Shown here: positions 7,572 to 15,975 of the stretch, piece after piece
How the letters are laid out: each line of letters starts with the position of its first letter
Position numbering within the stretch: the first letter of the stretch is position 1
From: a virus
Virus record (IMG/VR): IMGVR_UViG_3300035698_004667
Span: 1-21,709 of that record
Length of the DNA: 21,709 bases
Reading direction: 5' to 3' (one strand)
Position numbers and translations under genes: made by a program
The notes under the pieces: model-generated
The model's input: the letters and a program-made list of their open reading frames with translations, nothing else
Databases searched by the model: none
Told to the model about the DNA's origin: nothing

Positions 7572-8006
7572 ATGGCAAATGAATGGACAAATATAACAAT
7601 AACAAAAGGTTCTCTTTCAATCAATATATGTGTTACAGTAGATGAAACAGTTTTAAATAAAGTTTTAACTAACATAACTTATGTTACTACACCACAGAAC
7701 CAAGATGGTAGTGGACCAGAAATTACTAAAATCTTAGATTTGTTAAGACTTGAACAACGGTTTAATATTGATGGACATCTAGTTAATGATAACACTTCTA
7801 CTGCAAGTAAGAAAAGAGATGATTTAATATCTGCATTTAAGTTTGGTGGACAAATGACTTTAAATTATGAAGGTGATGAGATTACAGGTAACATGGAAAA
7901 GATACTTATTAGAAAAAATAATTTGGATGGATATGAACCTGCGAATGATGGAGAAATAGGTTATGACGTTAAGTTCACGTTCATTAAAGGAGAAGATCTT
8001 GTTTAA
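7572..8006 (+). CDS. Tail protein after the tape measure, distal tail-like
   Basis: The 144-residue protein follows the tape measure by one base; ATG 7572 is preceded by AGGTGGTG. It has a beta-rich plan: N-terminal strands (TNITITKGSLSINICVTV), a helical segment (KILDLLRLEQRFNIDGHL, then ASKKRDDLISAF), then strands (GQMTLNYEGDEITGN and YDVKFTFIKGEDL). This is the sort of small protein found at the tail tip just after the tape measure (distal tail or baseplate position). The role is inferred from position and strand pattern. Confidence 0.65.
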   Translation: MANEWTNITITKGSLSINICVTVDETVLNKVLTNITYVTTPQNQDGSGPEITKILDLLRLEQRFNIDGHLVNDNTSTASKKRDDLISAFKFGGQMTLNYEGDEITGNMEKILIRKNNLDGYEPANDGEIGYDVKFTFIKGEDLV

Positions 8007-8008
8007 GT

Positions 8009-11000
8009 ATGGCAATAAAAAAAAAGGTAACTATCGGATTTCTAATTTTAACTATTCTTTTATCTGGTGTAGTGTACGTTACACTTAAAAATGATTTACG
8101 TATACGTGTAGATACAGATAAAACTACATTTTATGTTAAGAACGATAACAATCGTTGGATTGTATCAGGTAGAGAATATAACAGAATATTTGACGGTACT
8201 TCAATCATGTACAGGAAAACTTCTGAATCTTACGTTAACACATATTATAACCAAACTAATGGTAGTATCTTGATTGAACGATACACGAAATATATGCGTG
8301 GACCTATACTCATTGACACGTATACATTCAACGGTAACATAGATGACATTGAACTGTTCCCGATTTCACATAAAGTTCGAATCCTTAACGGTAGTGGCTA
8401 CTTTTATAGATATTCAGTTGATGACCTTACAGGTACAGGACCTAAACGGAAAGTGTTTGATACTGAAGTTAGCTTTGGGTTAGATATGAAAGTTAAGTTT
8501 GATAGTGGTTATAGATGGGCCTGGGTAGGTTATCCTTACGGTTCAGATTCATTTGCAGTTCAATACGATATCCCTTTAGATGACGTTACGTTCAGTGTAA
8601 GATTGTTTGATCCTTCAACCGAGATCCGGTTAAGTTTAAGTAACTTTACACGTAACATTGATGTAGAGTTAGGTTCAAAGATTAACATAACTGCACATTA
8701 TAACGGTACTGTTGAATATGATATAAATCATCCTAGTTACGGTATTAATTATACTCGTGACCAGAACAATTTAACTGTAATGTTTAACATATCTTGGTTC
8801 AGGAAAGATGAACTTAATACAAGTAAAACGTATAAAGAGTTGAATTATGTAAGTACAGGTAAACTTAACAAAACTATATGGATACGTGGTCATCAATATG
8901 ATGAAATAATTAATGCTACATTAAATCTTACAGGAATTTTATCTAATAACAGTTTACCTTCGTTAGTTAAAGTATACGTCAATCGTACATTAAGTAACGA
9001 TATTAGTGTCATATCAACAGATACAAGTCTAAATTTATCTACGTTTAATGACAGTTCAGATTCTAAAAATATAACTTGGGACGAGGTTACTGGCGGTTTA
9101 ATGGTAGACTATTTGAAGTTACCTAAAGGTGCAAACGTAACTGGTGCAAGTTTAAAACTGAAAGGACATAACAATACTGTACGAGCTATAGAAACTGAAA
9201 CTTATATTGACGATTTTAATGCAGGTGAACTTGATCGTTCAATATGGGCAAACATTTCTGGTGGTCAACAAGCACTTGCACAGACATGGGTAGTAGAAAA
9301 AGAGAGTGCGTTATGGGTAGGTTCTATAAGTTCACCTAACACACATGGACTTAATAACGGTACTGCTGCTTCATGGTTAAATAATACAAACTATCCCGAT
9401 TTACGTACAAATAATCATACCATGAGTCAAATTTATATTCATACATCAAGGACAGGATGGGGACCTGGAGAAACAGTTAGTATGATAAAAATCATGGATG
9501 AAACTTTAATTAATAGCATGGTTTCTGATAGATATACATTTAGTTCTACTTCAGGTATTGACATTCTTGGTACGTATGATAGACCGTTTTCTGCAACATA
9601 TACAAACATAGTGATAAGTTACGATCCGTCTACACATTTTGTAACTGTATTTACAACTGAAACTGGTACCAATTCTTATGACGTAAGTAGCTTAAATTGG
9701 GGAACTGAACAAATTTTACCTGTATTTTATACGTTAGGTAGAAAGAATAGTGAACTAAGTGAACAGTTTCAAGGTGATATGAAAATATACGATTATAATT
9801 ATACAACAAGGGCCAATTTAACTGATTATGTAACTAACGGTTGGTTAGAAGTTGGTATCCTTAGTGGAAATAGAAACTGGAACTATACATTAACGTTTAA
9901 TGTTAGTTCTAATGTAACTTCATTAGAAAATCCTCTTAACGATTTCATGGATACTTGTGTACCAGATCCTTTAGGATACTGTTATCCTTTACTCACTTTT
10001 TATTCAGAAACCCAAGGTATAATCAACGTATCAAACATATTAGTTAATTATACTTATGAATGGAACCCGGTTGAACTTGACACAGATTTAATTCAAGGTT
10101 TTTTACAGAATAGTAGCGGTTATGTAAATATCCCTATTGACATTGAAATATATTTAAACGGTACATTGAACGTTACTGGTGTCAAGTATGATTATGCAGG
10201 TGGTAATAGGACATACGCTATTAAAGCACATAACAGTAACTATTCTATAAACAAGACGTATAATATGACGTTCTGGTACAGTGACTGGTTTTATGAGTTC
10301 GTTCCACATATACAATATTTAGAGTTTATTCCAAGTTCACCTAACTCAAAGAATGTTACACCGTACGGTCAAAACATAAATCGTGGTTTAATCAATTTAA
10401 CTTATACGGGTTATGGTAGTAACGCTAACCTTTACTTTTATTCAAACGAATCCCATTCTTGTGTAAGCACGTTCAGTAGCGATACTAACACAAAACCTAT
10501 CGCTTCTTTATACGAAAAAGTAATTTTAGATATGCCTATGGATATTGATGTTAGAGACATATCTGGTAACAGTAATGATGGTGCTGTGTTTGGTGCTAAT
10601 TATACACTTGAAGGTAAAGTTGGAGCTGCATACACGTTTGATGGATTAAATGATTATATTAATTTATCAACAACACTATGGAACTCTGATGCAGGAACAT
10701 TTACAACATGGGTATATCGTGAAATAAATGAAACATCGGTACTTGACCAAGCAGTATTAAGCATATATGAAAGTTTTAATGATAGATTAGATTTGTATTG
10801 TGTTCCACGAACTAGTTCAATAAAAGTAACTTATTGGAATAGGACAGAATGGGAAATATCAAGGTTAGGTGAATGTCCTGTAAATACATGGTTACATCTT
10901 GGATTAGTTTGGAACAGAACAACATTTTCGTTATACCTTAATGGTATATTTAAATCAATGGAAAATATAACAGGTGGACAAAATTTATCTACTTTACAAC

Positions 11001-11920
11001 CTACCACCCTTATTTTAGGTGATAGTGGAATATCTGGTGATTATTGGTGGAATGGTACAATAGATGAAGTTCATATATGGAACAAAACTTTATCATCTTC
11101 AGAGATTTTTCAACTTTATAACAGAACCAAATTTAATCAAACAACTAATGATTTACTTGCTTGGTACACGTTTGACAGTGATACTAAAGACTATTCAGGT
11201 AACAACAAAAACGGAGTTAATAACGGTGCTACATTTACAGATAGTGGCTATATCAATAACGCATTTTCATTTAACGGTATTGATAATTATGTAGATGTAG
11301 GAAATCTGTTAGATTATAATGATACACTTTCGTTCTGGTTCAAATCTCAAAGAAATGGATTAATGTTTGGGTTTAGAGACACTTCAACTTTACCTTATGT
11401 AAGTTTTGTAAGTGGAAAGGTGTATGTATATCAAACAGGTAACAATTATTATTTGAGTGTTAATGGTGGTTTAGATGATAACGAATGGCATCATGTAGGT
11501 TTAAACTTTAACCACAATTCATCTAATTTAATAATGTACATTGATGGAGTTTTAGATACAGGTGCAACCGTAGTAACAACAGGTGTTCCATTAACTATAG
11601 ATGATTTTGTTATTGGTGCAAGTGCAAAACCAGACAACTATTTTAATGGCAGTCTTGATGATGTTATGATATATAACAGGTCACTGAATAAGATAGAAAT
11701 TCTTAACATATATAACCAGAATAAAACTGAAATATATGATACTACTGCAAAGACTGAATGGCAACTTATGGATTATCAAAAATCGTTATATTCAGTTACA
11801 GAGTTATATTATTGGGCAGACTTTAATTGTACGTCAACTTCATGGCAATGGTGGACACCGGAATGGTATTACCGAGCTTGTTGTATAGGTTGTGATATAT
11901 GTTCAGAGGAGTTGGTATGA
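8009..11920 (+). CDS. Giant membrane-anchored LamG adhesin, probable receptor-binding or surface protein
   Basis: The 1303-residue protein begins with a basic cap (MAIKKK) and a hydrophobic segment at about 8-27, a signal peptide or signal anchor with no clear cleavage site. Residues 30-830 are beta-rich. Two concanavalin A-like LamG domains lie at about 835-1042 and 1048-1242; each opens with a DxSGN-x-x-(D/K)G motif and ends with the typical IDEVxIWNKTLSxxEI pattern. The C-terminus holds a Cys cluster (C1291, C1292, C1295, C1298). I count more than 50 N-X-S/T sequons, as in archaeal S-layer-type glycoproteins. The position between distal tail and hub genes suggests a tail adhesin that binds cell-surface glycans, but an N-terminal membrane segment is unusual for a tail fibre. 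A host-derived surface protein is the alternative. Confidence 0.75.
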   Translation: MAIKKKVTIGFLILTILLSGVVYVTLKNDLRIRVDTDKTTFYVKNDNNRWIVSGREYNRIFDGTSIMYRKTSESYVNTYYNQTNGSILIERYTKYMRGPILIDTYTFNGNIDDIELFPISHKVRILNGSGYFYRYSVDDLTGTGPKRKVFDTEVSFGLDMKVKFDSGYRWAWVGYPYGSDSFAVQYDIPLDDVTFSVRLFDPSTEIRLSLSNFTRNIDVELGSKINITAHYNGTVEYDINHPSYGINYTRDQNNLTVMFNISWFRKDELNTSKTYKELNYVSTGKLNKTIWIRGHQYDEIINATLNLTGILSNNSLPSLVKVYVNRTLSNDISVISTDTSLNLSTFNDSSDSKNITWDEVTGGLMVDYLKLPKGANVTGASLKLKGHNNTVRAIETETYIDDFNAGELDRSIWANISGGQQALAQTWVVEKESALWVGSISSPNTHGLNNGTAASWLNNTNYPDLRTNNHTMSQIYIHTSRTGWGPGETVSMIKIMDETLINSMVSDRYTFSSTSGIDILGTYDRPFSATYTNIVISYDPSTHFVTVFTTETGTNSYDVSSLNWGTEQILPVFYTLGRKNSELSEQFQGDMKIYDYNYTTRANLTDYVTNGWLEVGILSGNRNWNYTLTFNVSSNVTSLENPLNDFMDTCVPDPLGYCYPLLTFYSETQGIINVSNILVNYTYEWNPVELDTDLIQGFLQNSSGYVNIPIDIEIYLNGTLNVTGVKYDYAGGNRTYAIKAHNSNYSINKTYNMTFWYSDWFYEFVPHIQYLEFIPSSPNSKNVTPYGQNINRGLINLTYTGYGSNANLYFYSNESHSCVSTFSSDTNTKPIASLYEKVILDMPMDIDVRDISGNSNDGAVFGANYTLEGKVGAAYTFDGLNDYINLSTTLWNSDAGTFTTWVYREINETSVLDQAVLSIYESFNDRLDLYCVPRTSSIKVTYWNRTEWEISRLGECPVNTWLHLGLVWNRTTFSLYLNGIFKSMENITGGQNLSTLQPTTLILGDSGISGDYWWNGTIDEVHIWNKTLSSSEIFQLYNRTKFNQTTNDLLAWYTFDSDTKDYSGNNKNGVNNGATFTDSGYINNAFSFNGIDNYVDVGNLLDYNDTLSFWFKSQRNGLMFGFRDTSTLPYVSFVSGKVYVYQTGNNYYLSVNGGLDDNEWHHVGLNFNHNSSNLIMYIDGVLDTGATVVTTGVPLTIDDFVIGASAKPDNYFNGSLDDVMIYNRSLNKIEILNIYNQNKTEIYDTTAKTEWQLMDYQKSLYSVTELYYWADFNCTSTSWQWWTPEWYYRACCIGCDICSEELV

Positions 11921-13399
11921 GTGCCAGTTCGGAACCTTAAATCAATTAAACCTATAATCTGGATACCACCTTCAAACTTTGCACAATACAGTTTAACTAT
12001 TGAACGGTCTGATAGTACAGTTGACGATTTAACACAACTTGCACATTACGTTGAACTTGAAGATGGTATAACTGATTCTATCGGGAAATTCAAAGTAGTG
12101 ATATATAACCCATCAGAAACTTATACAGGTATATGGACAGGTAACGAGACGTTCAGATATTATTCTGATTATGCTACTACTGCAACTACTCTTAGGTTCA
12201 GAGGTTTAGTTGAAAAGGTATCATACAAAAATAATAAGATTGAACTTACAGGTAGAAGTGAAGGTGTAAAACTGATTGACGTTACAGTAACTCAACAGTA
12301 TACAGATACAGAATGTTCAGTTATACTTAAAGATATCATATCTAAATATAGTGCATTCACTGATACGAACGTTACTGTTACAACAACTTCATTGACTGTA
12401 AACTGGTACCAGAAACCGTTCTGGGACTGTGTAACTGAACTGTGTAAAGCTGCAGGGTTTGATTCATATTTAGATGCAAACTTAGATTTCCATTACTTTG
12501 AAACTAATTCTGTTAAGAATAACACTGAAGGTATTGTACACACGTTTAACCTTTTAGAAGTTGGTGACTTCGCTGAAGATTTGTCACAGATTAAAAACCG
12601 TGTAATATTTTATGGTGGCCAACAAGAAGGGATCCAGTTAATATACACCTCAGAGTCAGATGATATAGACTACGGTATAGATTCAAATTTAGGTGTCCGT
12701 GAAGAGATCATTGAAGATTCTAACATTACAGATCCAGTTCAAGCTAAAGAGATTGCAGATTCAAAGTTAGATGAGTTACAGAATCCTCCAGTCACAGGTG
12801 AAGTTAAAAGTGTACTTCTTTCAACTGTCCAACCTGGTGAAAGTATGAGAATCAGTAGTCCTGATAATAACTTACCACCTACCTATTATCAATGTTTCAA
12901 GTATAAACATCTAATTGATCTTAACGGTGGTAACTTAACTACAACTATAACAATATCAAAAGAACCTCAACGTATCTATCACATAATGCGGATCATGATT
13001 GAGAACCAGAATAAAGTTAAGAAAACTCAAACTAATCCGTACGAAATGAGGTTCACTTATAACTTCTTGTTTGATATAGATAGCGGTACACATACAGATA
13101 CAGAAATAACTGACAGTGTATTGAAGTTACAATCCGGTCAAAGTTCAGGTAATTGGTTAAGTAACACTGAAGTTTTAGATACGGATTGTAATGCATGTTA
13201 TTTAGTTATGTTCGGTCAAAGTTTAACTGGAGTTACAGTTGAGGTTTCAGGTGACGGTGGCATAAATTATCAAACTATAGCTAACTTGTCAAAGATAGAT
13301 TTAACTTCAGCTAAAGGTAAAAATCTAAAACTTAAAGTTTCAATTGATGATACTAATACCCAGATAGACAGTTTAAGTTTACAATATAAGGTAGAATAA
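11921..13399 (+). CDS. Baseplate hub / tail-associated protein
   Basis: The 492-residue protein has the plan of siphovirus hub proteins (gp27/gpD-like or Gp37-like tail proteins): an N-terminal strand domain (RFRGLVEKVSYKNNKIELTGRSEGVKLID), a middle segment with VILKDIISKYS and TVNWYQKPFWDCVTELCKAAGFDSYLD, which resembles the ligand-handling insert domain, then a return to strands (IKNRVIFYGG) and a C-terminal beta domain with galactose-binding-like strands from about 380. It starts with GTG immediately after the stop of the LamG gene; GAGGAG at 11906-11911 supports this start. It would join the tube to the adhesin or peptidase. Confidence 0.7.
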   Translation: MPVRNLKSIKPIIWIPPSNFAQYSLTIERSDSTVDDLTQLAHYVELEDGITDSIGKFKVVIYNPSETYTGIWTGNETFRYYSDYATTATTLRFRGLVEKVSYKNNKIELTGRSEGVKLIDVTVTQQYTDTECSVILKDIISKYSAFTDTNVTVTTTSLTVNWYQKPFWDCVTELCKAAGFDSYLDANLDFHYFETNSVKNNTEGIVHTFNLLEVGDFAEDLSQIKNRVIFYGGQQEGIQLIYTSESDDIDYGIDSNLGVREEIIEDSNITDPVQAKEIADSKLDELQNPPVTGEVKSVLLSTVQPGESMRISSPDNNLPPTYYQCFKYKHLIDLNGGNLTTTITISKEPQRIYHIMRIMIENQNKVKKTQTNPYEMRFTYNFLFDIDSGTHTDTEITDSVLKLQSGQSSGNWLSNTEVLDTDCNACYLVMFGQSLTGVTVEVSGDGGINYQTIANLSKIDLTSAKGKNLKLKVSIDDTNTQIDSLSLQYKVE

Positions 13400-13400
13400 A

Positions 13401-14051
13401 ATGTCAAAAACACATTTTGAAATATCTAACGGTTTACAAGATAAAATTAAAGCTTATAAAGATCAATATGTTAAAGAGATATATTCTTTCTTTAAGAAGA
13501 AAAACATGATAAACTTTTTCTTTACATACATCACAGATTCGAAATTCAGAAGAGGTATCCATTTACAAAACTGGATCATTCTTCAAACTGGTAATACTAA
13601 AATAATTAAAATAGCTAAATCTTGTAAATCTTCTACAAGTCACGATAACACTGTACGTAGAGTGTTAAGATATTGGTCAAATTCTAACAATTTAAAATAT
13701 ATACCAGACTTAAAGACTTATGGTAAAAGTGAATATTGGGCAATGGTTGACGAGATTTTACAAACTAAGAAAGATGACTGTGACGGTTTCATGACAGTTA
13801 TCTATTTAACAGCTCTTGAAGCAGGTGTACCCGATTATAGATTATTTTGTACTTGTGGCAAAGTTCAAGGTGGTTATCATGCTTATGTAACTTATCTTGC
13901 AGACAACTATGTAATGTATCCGATTGATGGTTGTTATTGGCCAAAAGAGTCAGTTAAGATGAACATCCCTTACTTTAACGATCCTAAATATTGTTACGGA
14001 AAAAAGGAATGGTGGAGATTCAATTCCACAGGGAGGTATAAACTAAAATGA
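13401..14051 (+). CDS. Transglutaminase-like cysteine peptidase, candidate cell-wall endopeptidase
   Basis: The 216-residue protein has the ordered Cys-His-Asp triad of the transglutaminase superfamily: C127 in KKDDCDGF, H160 in GGYHAYVTY and D176 in YPIDGCYWP. Methanogen virus pseudomurein endoisopeptidases (PeiW, PeiP) use the same type of triad, so a lytic peptidase is plausible here, although the substrate cannot be read from the sequence. No signal peptide is visible. The N-terminal 100 residues are basic and helical and may target the enzyme. It follows the hub gene by one base, precedes a secreted protein (ATGA overlap), an XhlA-like protein and a holin-like protein. A virion-associated peptidase used at entry is the main alternative. 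Confidence 0.75.
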   Translation: MSKTHFEISNGLQDKIKAYKDQYVKEIYSFFKKKNMINFFFTYITDSKFRRGIHLQNWIILQTGNTKIIKIAKSCKSSTSHDNTVRRVLRYWSNSNNLKYIPDLKTYGKSEYWAMVDEILQTKKDDCDGFMTVIYLTALEAGVPDYRLFCTCGKVQGGYHAYVTYLADNYVMYPIDGCYWPKESVKMNIPYFNDPKYCYGKKEWWRFNSTGRYKLK

Positions 14052-14533
14052 AATGGATTATGTATGGGATTATGTTAACTTTGTTAACAGTAAGTGTATC
14101 TGCAATGGATGACGTTGACGTGAATTGTCATGAAGGTTTTTTAAATTCTGAAATATGTAGAGATAGCGAACTTCAAGATGAATTTGATGAAGTTACAGAT
14201 TACGTGTCAGGTAACGAAGCAGATTGGTTAAAAGATACTGCAGGTGTAACTAACAATTATAACGGTGGCGGTATTGGTATGCACAGTTTAAGTTCATACT
14301 TGGTAGGAATATATACCTTGTTTGAAAAGTTTGACACGTTAATAGATTATTTGTTAACTGTGTTTGCAACTAAAGATGACTTAGAACCAATGTATCAACG
14401 TATAGAAGAACTTGAATGTAAAGTTAAATTACCTGAAGCTTCTATAGGTGAACATAACGGTTGTGTCATGCAAAAACGTGCAACGAGATTAAATGAAATT
14501 TTAACTTTAAATAAAATAGTATATGAACCTTAA
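14048..14533 (+). CDS. Secreted protein of the putative lysis cassette
   Basis: This 161-residue protein has a clear signal peptide: MKWIMYGIML followed by a hydrophobic run ending VSA, with likely cleavage after A19. The mature part is acidic, has four cysteines (about 27, 37, 124 and 139), a Gly/Asn-rich turn (NNYNGGGIGM), an amphipathic or membrane-active helix (SSYLVGIYTLFEKFDTLIDYLL) and a coiled-coil stretch (EPMYQRIEELECKV). I do not recognise a family. GGGAGGT at 14031-14037 and an ATGA overlap with the peptidase gene support the start. It could act outside the membrane in lysis, in a spanin-like manner, or as a tail tip component. Confidence 0.65.
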   Translation: MKWIMYGIMLTLLTVSVSAMDDVDVNCHEGFLNSEICRDSELQDEFDEVTDYVSGNEADWLKDTAGVTNNYNGGGIGMHSLSSYLVGIYTLFEKFDTLIDYLLTVFATKDDLEPMYQRIEELECKVKLPEASIGEHNGCVMQKRATRLNEILTLNKIVYEP

Positions 14534-14771
14534 CAAAATGAAAGAAGAAATTGAAGCGTTTAAACGTAATAATGGAAACATGGATTTTTCACAGAAAGAT
14601 ATGATAATATATCTAATAACAAAAATAGATAACATGCACGAAACTTTAACTGACCAATTCCCAAAATGTAGTAACTTGTTCACTTCAAAAACCACGTTCT
14701 GGAAATTGGTAGGTTTATTTTTCGCTTTAATGAGTGCTTTAACAGCATACGTTGTATATGGAGGTAAATAA
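14523..14771 (+). CDS. Coiled-coil and C-terminal membrane helix protein, XhlA-like
   Basis: The 82-residue protein has an N-terminal coiled coil (residues 1-45, with MKEEIEAFKRN and IIYLITKIDNMHETL) and one membrane helix at 60-79, followed by only GGK. This is the architecture of XhlA-type holin accessory proteins, though sequence identity was not tested. It overlaps the previous gene by 11 bases and has no clear ribosome binding site, so coupling is likely; ATG 14538 is an alternative start. The holin-like gene begins one base after its stop. Confidence 0.6.
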   Translation: MNLNKMKEEIEAFKRNNGNMDFSQKDMIIYLITKIDNMHETLTDQFPKCSNLFTSKTTFWKLVGLFFALMSALTAYVVYGGK

Positions 14772-14772
14772 T

Positions 14773-15048
14773 ATGATAGAAACAAAAAAAGATTTTGGTT
14801 TAATTGTAGGTGTACCTGTAGCAAGAAGTGTATTTGGTTGGGCTTCAAAAGCTCTTGAAGATAAAAAGATAACCCAATTCGAATGGAAACAGTTAATATC
14901 AACTGTTTTAAAAGTTGGTTTAATGGGAACTGTAGCATACTTTGGATTAGATTCTATAGGTGTAAACAATTCAGCAGAAATAGCTGCAGTTGGTGCATTC
15001 TTTGCAGATAAGATCTTTAATGCACTAAAGAAACCTAAGAAGAAATAA
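14773..15048 (+). CDS. Holin-like small membrane protein
   Basis: The 91-residue protein has an N-terminal amphipathic helix (8-24), two likely membrane segments (about 43-60, VLKVGLMGTVAYFGL, and 66-84) and a strongly basic end (KKPKKK). Short length, two helices and a charged tail are typical of holins, which pierce the cell membrane at lysis. GGAGGT at 14760-14765 marks ATG 14773 as start. It is the last gene of the rightward module, after a peptidase and an XhlA-like gene, which supports the role. Holins have no conserved motif, so this is by architecture and context. Confidence 0.65.
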   Translation: MIETKKDFGLIVGVPVARSVFGWASKALEDKKITQFEWKQLISTVLKVGLMGTVAYFGLDSIGVNNSAEIAAVGAFFADKIFNALKKPKKK

Positions 15049-15059
15049 TAATCCCTTTT

Positions 15060-15135
15060 CCCATATCAGCACGAATAAATAATTCACCACCCCACTCTCG
15101 TCGTTTGGTTAAATTCTTAATCGTGTTGGTATGGG
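15060..15135 (+). other. Long inverted repeat at the convergence of the two gene blocks
   Basis: Bases 15060-15074 can pair with 15121-15135 over 15 positions with no gap around a 46-base loop. Thirteen pairs are Watson-Crick and two are G-U in the + strand RNA; in the - strand RNA the same two positions become A-C mismatches, so the structure favours the rightward transcript. It begins 11 bases after the holin stop. No long T run follows, so it is not a classic terminator. It may protect or end the late mRNA. Confidence 0.5.
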
Positions 15136-15272
15136 TTTATTTCTCTCGTTTGTGTGGGTTTGTCGGATAATAATTCCCATTGTTCTATCTTGTGTATTAA
15201 TTGATAACCTACTGAAGCTTTTATTTCTCCTTTGTCAACAAATTCGTAAACTATTCTTTTAATTTCTTCCAT
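15117..15272 (-). CDS. 51-residue hypothetical protein, last gene of the leftward block
   Basis: A short ORF starts inside the last codons of the RNA ligase gene (14-base overlap) and encodes a helical, acidic/basic peptide that starts MEEIKRIVYEFVDKGEIKAS and includes KIEQWELLSDKP. AGGAT lies about 11 bases before the ATG. Codon use and the tight overlap fit the neighbouring genes. It extends into the inverted repeat at the convergence point. I cannot assign a function. Confidence 0.5.
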   Translation of the reverse strand: MEEIKRIVYEFVDKGEIKASVGYQLIHKIEQWELLSDKPTQTREINPYQHD

Positions 15273-15975
15273 CTTTATTCACATCCTTTGGCATTTCGGA
15301 TAACTCATTGAAATCCTTGAACTTAACTTTGAATATTAATCGTTCTTTGTATTTATTCAATAATACAGGTTCAAACTTATATACAAGTCCTTCAGGTTTA
15401 CCACCATCACCATCTTTAATCAAAGTTTCTGTAAAAACATTTAAATCATTTAAACAACCTTGATATTGTATAATATCAACTTCTCCAAAAATAGGAACTA
15501 TATTTAATTGATTATCAATACAAACCTTTTCAACATATTTAAAATCTTGATATGCTTCTCCGATTCTTATATCAAATACTCTAAAATTCTTTTCTTTAGA
15601 ATATATACCACCTTTTTGAACTCCTGCACCATATCCTTCACCATAAATAGTAATTGTTGAATCAACATCTTTAAAGTATTCTTTAAGCTTATTAAGATTA
15701 ACTTCTTTAAGACAATCCATATACTGTTTAGATGATTTATCATTTTGGTTTAAAATAAGTTTTCTTGAACCAATAAGAGTTAATCTAGGATGTTCATTAT
15801 CTGATTTTGTTAATATAATTCTTATATTAGTTCCATCTATCTTTTCAGTAAGAATCCATTTTCCTTTAGGTAATTCCTGGGATAATTCATTAGTATTCTT
15901 AAACTTATCATCCTTTTTGAAAGGACTACTAAATTTATAATATTTTGTAAAATCGTTTAATTCATTTATTTCCAT
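15259..15975 (-). CDS. ATP-dependent RNA ligase, Rnl2-like
   Basis: The 238-residue protein carries all main motifs of covalent nucleotidyltransferases in order: motif I EKIDGTN (adenylated K45), motif III IYGEGYG (110-116), IIIa FRVFDIR (131-137), IV PEGLVYK (194-200) and V IFKVKFK (214-220). The spacing and the short length fit the RNA ligase family typified by T4 Rnl2. It would seal RNA nicks using ATP. Many viruses use such ligases to repair RNA cut by host defence nucleases. The ATG overlaps the stop of the radical SAM gene (TAATG), with AGGTGAT close upstream. DNA ligase is less likely, as no extra OB-fold or BRCT domain is present. Confidence 0.85.
   Translation of the reverse strand: MEINELNDFTKYYKFSSPFKKDDKFKNTNELSQELPKGKWILTEKIDGTNIRIILTKSDNEHPRLTLIGSRKLILNQNDKSSKQYMDCLKEVNLNKLKEYFKDVDSTITIYGEGYGAGVQKGGIYSKEKNFRVFDIRIGEAYQDFKYVEKVCIDNQLNIVPIFGEVDIIQYQGCLNDLNVFTETLIKDGDGGKPEGLVYKFEPVLLNKYKERLIFKVKFKDFNELSEMPKDVNKDGRN

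Noticed and set aside
15049-15260. A tRNA or other known structured RNA gene in the convergent region
   Set aside because: No cloverleaf or T-loop sequence was found; the only clear structure is the 15-bp stem-loop, and most of the rest is covered by a short leftward ORF.
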